A program made the position numbers and the translations under genes. 20,765 bases of DNA from JAHFPN01 sp036559465. Lineage in GTDB: Bacteria; Pseudomonadota; Alphaproteobacteria; Rhizobiales; Xanthobacteraceae. Below the pieces are notes generated by a model, which saw nothing but the letters and a program-made list of their open reading frames with translations, ran no database searches and was not told where the DNA came from. Below are positions 16,308 through 20,765 of this stretch, piece after piece. Position 1 is the stretch's first letter, and the number at the start of each line of letters is the position of its first letter. Where the stretch lies: assembly GCA_036559465.1 (NCBI GenBank), contig DATBTC010000089.1, forward strand, positions 1 through 20,765. The letters are read 5' to 3'.

Positions 16308-16766
16308 TTAGAACTCCCGCCCGAGCTTGCGGTCGAGCGAATAGGGTCCGCCGCCGCGCAGCAGGATGACGAAGAACACCAGCCCCCAGAACGCCGGATA
16401 TTCCCAGCCGTTTCCCGCGGCACCGAAGCCGCGCGGCGAATGCACCCAGACGATGACCGCGAACTCGATCACGGCCGCCAGTGCGATCGGCCGCACGAAC
16501 AGGCCGAAGATGATGCAAAGCGCGCCAACGGTCTCCATCAGGACCAGCACCCAGGCCCAGAATATCGGGGGCTCGAAACCGATCCGCGTGAGGAATGGCA
16601 CCAGCGCCGCTGCGCCTGCATTGAACTTCGGCCAGCCATGCACAAGCAAGAATCCGCCCGCCACGATCCGCAGCAACGGGTAGTACAAAATGGCAATCCG
16701 CTCGTAGAGCGGACGCAGTGCCGGAATGATCAGGGCCGGTTCCCGTCCCTTATCGACAAACCCCAT
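16308..16766 (-). CDS. DoxX family membrane protein
   Basis: A 152-residue inner-membrane protein with four predicted spans at roughly 26-44, 68-88, 93-109 and 123-137. LLRIVAGGFLLVHGWPKF is the usual first-helix signature of the DoxX family, and AWVLVLMETVGALCIIFGLFVRPIAL the typical second and third helices. Family members include the small subunit of archaeal thiosulfate:quinone oxidoreductase, and the mycobacterial DoxX is linked to redox homeostasis, but most bacterial copies have no assigned reaction. AAAGGGAGAG about eight bases before ATG 16766 supports the start. It is transcribed toward the monooxygenase remnant and diverges from the L,D-transpeptidase gene across ~190 bases. Confidence 0.9.
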   Translation of the reverse strand: MGFVDKGREPALIIPALRPLYERIAILYYPLLRIVAGGFLLVHGWPKFNAGAAALVPFLTRIGFEPPIFWAWVLVLMETVGALCIIFGLFVRPIALAAVIEFAVIVWVHSPRGFGAAGNGWEYPAFWGLVFFVILLRGGGPYSLDRKLGREF

Positions 16767-16857
16767 GGCGTTTCTCTCCCTTTATTTTGCAGCCATTCTA
16801 GTGGAGCCCATGCCCCGGCAAACGCGGCCGCGCTTGTCCCGGGAACACGCCTCCGTG

Positions 16858-16911
16858 AAGCTCGCCTGTGGCGCAGTCCATGGCCGGTGCTAGACTGCCC
16901 ACAGCGAGCTT
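16858..16911. repeat. Imperfect inverted repeat in the doxX / L,D-transpeptidase divergent region
   Basis: AAGCTCGCCTGTGG at 16858-16871 is the inverted copy of CCACAGCGAGCTT at 16899-16911, apart from one extra C, around a 27-base centre. The centre contains GCTAGACT, a possible plus-strand -10 element (TAGACT, 16891-16896) for the transpeptidase gene. It could be an operator or a cruciform/hairpin in the leader; nothing distinguishes these. Confidence 0.5.
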
Positions 16912-16959
16912 GAGAACGCCGCGCGTGCCGGAAAATTCCATCGGGGGCAGGGTGTTACC

Positions 16960-17583
16960 GTGAAATTCGACCGCCGTAGCTTCATGGCCGCCGGCGCCGC
17001 CGCGCTGTCGCGGCCCGCTTCCCTGCTGGCGCAGGAAGTCGAGGAAGACGCTTATTTCACCGGGGATGCCGATGACCACGGCGTCGTCTATCGCCGCACC
17101 AACATGGACGCGATCGACGCGGTATTCCGGCGCCAGGTGGTGCGCTATCCGCACAGCGAGGTTCCCGGCAGCGTCGTCGTCGATATCCGCTACCACTTTC
17201 TCTATCTCACCTTCGAGAACAACGTGGCGCTACGCTACGGCGTCGGCGTGGGCCGCGAAGGCTTCCAGTGGTTCGGCCGTGCCCAGATCATGCGCAAGGC
17301 CGTGTGGCCGACCTGGACGCCGCCGCCGGAAATGCGCCAGCGTCAGCCGCATCTGCCGCAGAACATGAAGGGCGGCTGGGGCAACCCGCTCGGGCCGCGC
17401 GCGATGTATCTCTATCGCGACGGCCGCGACCTGATTTTCCGCATTCACGGCACGGTCGAGCCCTGGACCATCGGTGAAAATGTTTCCAGCGGCTGCATCC
17501 GTATGCTGAACGAAGATGTCATCGATCTTTTCGGCCGCGCGCCGGTCGGCACGCGGGTACTGGTACTCGAGCAAGTCGAGTAG
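16960..17583 (+). CDS. L,D-transpeptidase (YkuD/ErfK family) with Tat-like signal
   Basis: The 207-residue protein ends in a YkuD catalytic domain: IFRIHGTVEPWTIGENVSSGCIRM, with His163 and nucleophile Cys179 in the canonical HGT and SSGCIRM motifs. These enzymes form 3-3 peptidoglycan cross-links or attach outer-membrane lipoproteins to peptidoglycan. The amino end MKFDRRSFMAAGAAALSRPA looks like a twin-arginine signal (Arg5-Arg6, then a mild hydrophobic run and cleavage near LLAQ). GNPLGPRAMYL is also family-typical. The start is GTG 16960 with GCAGGG upstream; starting at ATG 16984 would remove the twin arginines. It is followed 11 bases later by a Pal-like lipoprotein, which supports a joint role in tying the envelope together. 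The middle segment (VRYPHSEVPGSVVVDIRYHFLYL) is the usual beta-strand entry. Confidence 0.94.
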   Translation: MKFDRRSFMAAGAAALSRPASLLAQEVEEDAYFTGDADDHGVVYRRTNMDAIDAVFRRQVVRYPHSEVPGSVVVDIRYHFLYLTFENNVALRYGVGVGREGFQWFGRAQIMRKAVWPTWTPPPEMRQRQPHLPQNMKGGWGNPLGPRAMYLYRDGRDLIFRIHGTVEPWTIGENVSSGCIRMLNEDVIDLFGRAPVGTRVLVLEQVE

Positions 17584-17594
17584 GGGAGGCAAAT

Positions 17595-18134
17595 ATGCAG
17601 CGCATCATTCGGGTCGGCGCGGTGATGATGGCAGTCCTGGCCATTGCGGCCTGCGGATCGTTCAAGACCGGCGAGGAAACGCCGCCGAGTTCGGCCGCCA
17701 CGGTGCCGCCGGGCAGCGCGCAGGATTTCTTCGTCAATGTCGGCGACCGAGTCTTTTTCAACGACAACGTGGCGGACCTCACGCCCACCTCCAACGAGAC
17801 GCTCGACAAGCAGGCGGCCTGGCTGGTCCGTTTCGCCTCCTACACGGTGACGATCGAAGGCCATTCCGACGAGAAGGGCGACAAGGCCAAGAACATGGCA
17901 CTCGGCAATCGCCGCGCCCAGGCGGTGCGCAATTATCTCGTCGGCAAGGGCGTGCCCGCGCAGCGCGTAAAGTTCGTCTCCTACGGGCGCGAGCGCCGGG
18001 TCTCGACCTGCAACGACATTTCCTGCTGGTCGCAGAACCGCCGCGCGGTCACTGTGCTCGACGGCGAGCCGGGCGCAACTCCGGCCGCGGGCCCGGCACC
18101 CGTACATATGACGCCGCCGCCGCGCGCTCGATGA
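17595..18134 (+). CDS. OmpA-family peptidoglycan-binding lipoprotein (Pal-like)
   Basis: The 179-residue protein is a Pal-type lipoprotein. A short signal ends in the lipobox AIAAC, lipidating Cys20, and a Ser/Pro/Thr-rich linker leads to an OmpA C-terminal domain at about 45-155. Peptidoglycan-binding hallmarks are IEGHSDEKGD from 87, LGNRRAQAVRNYLVGKG from 103, VKFVSYGRER and SQNRRAVTVL. It should sit in the inner leaflet of the outer membrane and bind diaminopimelate in peptidoglycan. Two cysteines, 139 and 144, lie in the loop before the last strand and could form a disulfide. GGGGAGGC precedes ATG 17595. No tolQRAB genes are near, so this may be either the sole Pal displaced from that cluster or a paralogue. 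The C-terminal Pro/Ala tail is unremarkable. Confidence 0.93.
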   Translation: MQRIIRVGAVMMAVLAIAACGSFKTGEETPPSSAATVPPGSAQDFFVNVGDRVFFNDNVADLTPTSNETLDKQAAWLVRFASYTVTIEGHSDEKGDKAKNMALGNRRAQAVRNYLVGKGVPAQRVKFVSYGRERRVSTCNDISCWSQNRRAVTVLDGEPGATPAAGPAPVHMTPPPRAR

Positions 18135-18160
18135 ACAACTTCGCTACCAGGTAGGCCATC

Positions 18161-18751
18161 ATGTTGTTTCCGACCGACCTCGCCTCGTTCCTCGATCTGA
18201 TACGCCAGCACGGCGATGCGGCCTACAGCCTCATGTTCGCCTATGCGTCGTCGCACAGCCTGCTGCTTGCGCTGTTTGCGGGCTATGCCGCGCATTCCGG
18301 CGCGCTGAGTTTGGGCACGCTGATCGTGGTCTGCTGGTTGGGCAGTTTCGCCGGCGATGTGATCCGCTTCTGGATCGGGCGGCGCTTTGGCACCCGCTGG
18401 CTCGGACGCTTTCCGCGGCTTGAGCGCGCCCTGCAGACCGCAGCCCGGTTGGCGGACCGCCACTATTTCTGGATGATCATGTTTCATCGTTATCCGCACG
18501 GCATTCGCGGCGTTGCAGGCTTCGCCTACGGGATGTCGCGGCTGCCCTGGTCCACTTTTCTCGCGCTCAATTTCGTCGCGGCAGGCCTGTGGTCCTGCAC
18601 CGTCGTCTCGGCCGGCTATGCCTTCGGCCAGGTCTCGGAGAAGGTCATGAGCGACGCCTCTTCGGGCCTGGGCATCGTGATGCTGGTCGCGTTCCTCGGC
18701 CTCTCCTGGATTTTGAGCAAAAAGCTCGAGCGCGCCCTAGAGCGGAGCTGA
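18161..18751 (+). CDS. DedA/VTT-family membrane protein
   Basis: A 196-residue inner-membrane protein of the DedA (SNARE-associated, VTT) superfamily. The most telling stretch is FHRYPHGIRGVAGFAYGMSR at 108-127, with conserved Arg110 and Arg116, followed by FLALNFVAAGLW. An early re-entrant region (LFAGYAAHSGALSLGTLIVV) and GSFAGDVIRFWIGRRFG at 61-77 match the first half. DedA proteins act as lipid carriers or scramblases (undecaprenyl phosphate or phospholipid recycling) driven by proton motive force; the particular lipid is unknown here. It is 26 bases after the Pal-like gene, and is likely part of the same envelope transcript. ATG 18161 follows AGGTAGGCCATC. Confidence 0.9.
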   Translation: MLFPTDLASFLDLIRQHGDAAYSLMFAYASSHSLLLALFAGYAAHSGALSLGTLIVVCWLGSFAGDVIRFWIGRRFGTRWLGRFPRLERALQTAARLADRHYFWMIMFHRYPHGIRGVAGFAYGMSRLPWSTFLALNFVAAGLWSCTVVSAGYAFGQVSEKVMSDASSGLGIVMLVAFLGLSWILSKKLERALERS

Positions 18752-18856
18752 AGCGCGCGACGGCGCGAGCCGGTCCTGCGTTTTCACGGCGTTAACGTCG
18801 CTGTGCGCCTACTCGCCGCGTCATTCAGAAATCGTCGCCACAGAGAGGTAAGCACC

Positions 18857-19159
18857 ATGAAAACGGTCGTGGAATTCACGATGCACGTAAAGCCCGGTCA
18901 TTACGACGAGGTCAAAAGCGCGTATTCCAAGTTCGTCAGCGATTTCTTGAAGAACTATCCTCAACTGAAGTCCGTGCTGGTGGTCGGCGATCCGGCCAGC
19001 GGCACCGTGCGCGGGATCGGCGTATTCGACAACGCCAAGCACGCCGAAGCCGTCAACAGCAATCCGATTTTCGCCAAGTTCAACGATCACGTGGCGCATC
19101 TCATCACCGGCAGCCCCGAGCGCGTCGAGCTGCAGCTGCTGCATTCGTTCGAGCGCTGA
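18857..19159 (+). CDS. Small conserved-looking protein, possible dimeric alpha/beta-barrel
   Basis: The 100-residue product has no signal peptide or membrane span. Its pattern (VVEFTMHVKPGHYDEVKSAYSKFVSDFLK, then SVLVVGDPASGTVRGIGVFDNAKHAEAV) alternates strand-helix-strand-strand-helix as in dimeric ferredoxin-like barrels of the ABM or Dabb kind, which bind aromatic or haem ligands or act as monooxygenases. That fold reading is inference; I do not recognise the family. GAGAGG nine bases before ATG 18857 supports this start rather than an upstream in-frame codon at 18803. Its stop lies inside a hairpin shared with the convergent gene. About 100 bases separate it from the DedA gene and hold nothing I can name. 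Confidence 0.75.
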   Translation: MKTVVEFTMHVKPGHYDEVKSAYSKFVSDFLKNYPQLKSVLVVGDPASGTVRGIGVFDNAKHAEAVNSNPIFAKFNDHVAHLITGSPERVELQLLHSFER

Positions 19160-19181
19160 GAGCGGCGCCGCTGGTCAGCGC
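19153..19181. terminator. Strong hairpin between convergent genes, likely bidirectional terminator
   Basis: GCGCTGA at 19153-19159 pairs with TCAGCGC at 19175-19181, and the loop itself contains the 12-base palindrome AGCGGCGCCGCT at 19161-19172, extending the stem. It overlaps the stop codon of the upstream gene and lies 9 bases before the convergent gene's stop. No T-run follows, so termination efficiency is unknown. Confidence 0.55.
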
Positions 19182-19189
19182 GCAGCTAG

Positions 19190-19483
19190 CTAGCGTGGCG
19201 GTGCGGAGATCGGCGCGCAGTTCTTGCGGCCCTGCCAGACGCAGTCTTGAATCTTCCCCGTCTCCAGCAGCCGCTCCATGATCCAGACGCTGCCGACGAC
19301 GAGCACGAGCGCGAACAGCGCGATGCCGATGAGAAAGCGGTCGCGCGTGGCCTGACTCATACGCCCTTCGCCAGCCGGCGCGGGAGCCGAGGGCGGTGCA
19401 GGCTGCGGCGGCGCCTCGTGCGGGCGCCTGACGCGCCGCTTGCCGGGCCGGTCGAACACCAGTTGAAGCGGCGAACGGGCCAA
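19190..19483 (-). CDS. Small single-span membrane protein of unknown function
   Basis: The 97-residue reading has a basic, proline-rich N-terminus (FDRPGKRRVRRP then a Pro/Ala run), one transmembrane helix at about 50-69 (FLIGIALFALVLVVGSVWIM) and a short tail with Cys81 and Cys89 in QDCVWQGRKNCAPI. The positive charges before the helix predict a cytoplasmic amino end and a periplasmic tail, where the two cysteines could pair. The start is doubtful: TTG 19483 has GGAG seven bases upstream, while ATG 19360 (Met42, giving 57 residues) has AAGG four bases upstream. I have the impression that the QDCxxxGRxNC tail recurs in related genomes but cannot verify it. No function is known to me. Confidence 0.65.
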   Translation of the reverse strand: MARSPLQLVFDRPGKRRVRRPHEAPPQPAPPSAPAPAGEGRMSQATRDRFLIGIALFALVLVVGSVWIMERLLETGKIQDCVWQGRKNCAPISAPPR

Positions 19484-19538
19484 GCGCTTTCTCCGCGGGT
19501 CTATCTCCTGATGACGCCCACTAAGGGATGTGCGTCAT

Positions 19539-20516
19539 TCAGTCCAGCTTGATGCCCACTTTCTTGACCACCGGGCCCCATTTCTCGAAATCGGCTTTGG
19601 TCAGCGCCGCGAGTTCGGCAGGTCCCTTGGCCCAGATCTCGACCCCGAGGCCGCCAAGCCGCTCCTTCACAGCAGGTATGCTCAGGATCGCTAGAATTTC
19701 GGCGTTGAGCTTGTCGGTGATCGCCTTCGGCGTGCCGGCTGGCGCATAAACGCCGAACCAGGTGCCGGTTTCGAAGCCCGGCACGCCCGCCTCGATCGCG
19801 GTCGGCACGTTCGGCAGCACCGCCGCGCGCGTAGCGCCGGTGGTGGCGAGCGCGCGCACCTTGCCCTCGCGGACATGGGGCAGACCCGTGAGCACGAAAT
19901 CGAAGAACACCGGCACCCGGCCGCCGATCACGTCCACGACAGCCAATGGATTGCCGCGATAGGGGATGTGCAGCATATCGATGCCGGTCATCACCTTGAA
20001 CATCTCGGTGGCGAGATGATTGGTGGTGCCGTTGCCGGCCGAGGCGTAACTGATGTCACCGGGCTTGGCCTTGGCCATCGCGATCAGCTCGAGCAGTGTC
20101 TTCGCCGGAAAATCCGGATTGACCACGATCACCATCGGAATGTTGCCGACCAGCGTCACCGGCTCGAAGCCCTTGATCGGGTCGTAGTTGAGCTTGGTGT
20201 AGAGGTGCGGAACGATCGCGATCGAACTCGCCGCCATCAAGAACGTGTAGCCATCCGGCGCCGCCCTGGCGACGGCTTCCTGTCCGATATTGCCGCCAGT
20301 GCCGGGCTTGTTCTCGACCACCACCGATTGGCCCCAGCGCTGCGACAGATGCTGGCCGATCAGCCGGATGATCGTGTCGGCCGAGCCGCCGGCCGGGAAC
20401 GGTACGACGAAGGTGATGGAGCGGCTCGGATAGGCCTGCGCCATCGGCAGCGACGCGGGCAGCACCAGAGCGATTGCGAACAACAGAAGCGCCAGCGCGC
20501 GTTGCGCTAAATTCAT
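19539..20516 (-). CDS. Bug/TctC-family tripartite tricarboxylate transporter substrate-binding protein
   Basis: The 325-residue protein has a cleavable signal peptide (core LALLLFAIALVLPASLP, cleavage after AQA near residue 28) followed by the family start YPSRSITFVVPFPAGGSADTIIR. Other family landmarks are VVVENKPGTGGNIGQEAVARAAPDGYTFLM, KPGDISYASAGNGTTNHLATEMF and DMLHIPYRGNPLAVVDVIGGRV. Bug proteins are periplasmic receptors for carboxylates such as citrate, terephthalate or nicotinate, normally feeding a TctAB membrane pair; many are orphans. No tctA or tctB is in the window, so the partner and ligand are unknown. GGAGGATCC just upstream of ATG 20516 is a strong ribosome-binding site. It lies 100 bases downstream of tRNA-Glu on the same strand. 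Confidence 0.95.
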   Translation of the reverse strand: MNLAQRALALLLFAIALVLPASLPMAQAYPSRSITFVVPFPAGGSADTIIRLIGQHLSQRWGQSVVVENKPGTGGNIGQEAVARAAPDGYTFLMAASSIAIVPHLYTKLNYDPIKGFEPVTLVGNIPMVIVVNPDFPAKTLLELIAMAKAKPGDISYASAGNGTTNHLATEMFKVMTGIDMLHIPYRGNPLAVVDVIGGRVPVFFDFVLTGLPHVREGKVRALATTGATRAAVLPNVPTAIEAGVPGFETGTWFGVYAPAGTPKAITDKLNAEILAILSIPAVKERLGGLGVEIWAKGPAELAALTKADFEKWGPVVKKVGIKLD

Positions 20517-20555
20517 GATGGATCCTCCCTCGGACGTGCTGCTTGTTTTTTTCGG

Positions 20556-20561
20556 ATTATA
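20556..20561 (-). promoter_or_regulatory. Perfect TATAAT -10 element ahead of the Bug gene
   Basis: On the minus strand TATAAT lies 39 bases before the Bug-protein ATG and is followed by an A-rich stretch. The -35 region at sensible spacing is poor (GTTCTT or TTCTTA), so it is a candidate promoter only. Confidence 0.45.
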
Positions 20562-20616
20562 GCGGGCGTACCCCGAATAAGAACCCGCCCTGAAAGTGCT
20601 TTGTTCCTAGCATTTG

Positions 20617-20692
20617 TGGCGCGCCCAACGGGAATCGAACCCGTGTTCCCGCCGTGAAAGGGCGGTGTCCTAGACCGCTAGACGATGGGCGC
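20617..20692 (-). tRNA. tRNA-Glu, anticodon UUC
   Basis: The 76-base minus-strand gene folds as a full cloverleaf. The acceptor stem is GCGCCCA with TGGGCGC, then discriminator G and an encoded CCA (20617-20619). The anticodon stem CCGCC/GGCGG holds the loop CTTTCAC, reading UUC, so it decodes GAA/GAG. The T arm is CGGGTTCGAATCCCG. It has its own promoter upstream. Confidence 0.97.
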
Positions 20693-20728
20693 TTACCGGC
20701 GCGGCACGCAACTCACCGCGCGGGGGTC

Positions 20729-20757
20729 CTTATAGGAAGGGCTCTCCCGGGGCACAA
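20729..20757 (-). promoter_or_regulatory. Sigma-70 type promoter of tRNA-Glu
   Basis: Minus-strand TTGTGC (20752-20757) and TATAAG (20729-20734) are separated by exactly 17 bases, placing the start of transcription about 30 bases before the mature tRNA 5' end. Spacing and position are ideal; the -35 is a partial match to consensus. Confidence 0.65.
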
Positions 20758-20765
20758 GACGCGCA

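Noticed and set aside
16281..16913. 210-codon plus-strand open frame
   Set aside because: Antisense to doxX, which has a good ribosome site and four clear membrane helices.
20617..20765. tRNA-Glu as an integration site for a mobile element
   Set aside because: No integrase gene, no direct repeat of the tRNA 3' end and no change in base composition is visible in the window next to it.

Overview
The window is GC-rich, single-copy chromosomal DNA from an alphaproteobacterium, most likely of the order Hyphomicrobiales (Rhizobiales), in the neighbourhood of Bradyrhizobium, Rhodopseudomonas or Xanthobacteraceae. The pointers are a class I PHA synthase, a hom-glpX-recJ block familiar from that group, a Bug-type solute-binding protein, a lysine-rich ParE N-terminus, and an inverted repeat of a type I recall from these genomes. 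No gene, repeat or codon pattern suggests a phage, plasmid or genomic island. Gene density is high, and no stretch over 300 bases lacks a gene.

Layout. 1-839 (-) is the 5' end of parE, cut by the window edge. 882-975 is a nested inverted repeat between parE and an FkbM-type methyltransferase (997-1773, -). A divergent glutathione S-transferase (1813-2535, +) follows. argC (2612-3667, +) and an exported sorbosone dehydrogenase-like beta-propeller (3683-5035, +) form a pair. They converge on a compact minus-strand operon that reads, in transcription order, phaC (9099-7297), a MaoC/PhaJ-like hydratase (7297-6821), an epoxide hydrolase-like protein (6824-5964) and a WaaE-like glycosyltransferase (5948-5037). 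Divergent from phaC are a small lipoprotein (9218-9535) and a metabolic run: PLP aminotransferase (9606-10823), hom (10837-12159), glpX (12180-13175), a GNAT acetyltransferase (13183-13629) and recJ (13690-15495).

The right third holds the remnant of a 3-hydroxybenzoate 6-hydroxylase-type flavin monooxygenase with an internal deletion (15548-16268), a DoxX protein (16308-16766, -), and a cell-envelope group: Tat-exported L,D-transpeptidase (16960-17583), Pal-like OmpA-family lipoprotein (17595-18134) and DedA-family membrane protein (18161-18751). After these come two small conserved-looking proteins separated by a hairpin, a Bug/TctC solute-binding protein (19539-20516, -), and a tRNA-Glu(UUC) with encoded CCA and a recognisable promoter (20617-20757, -).

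Together the genes are mainly housekeeping: amino-acid synthesis (argC, hom, aminotransferase), gluconeogenesis or the Calvin cycle (glpX), carbon storage (phaC plus hydratase), DNA topology and repair (parE, recJ) and envelope maintenance. I found no convincing new system. The observations most worth checking are the apparent microhomology deletion in the monooxygenase, the compensated nested repeat, and the stop/start-coupled phaC operon.
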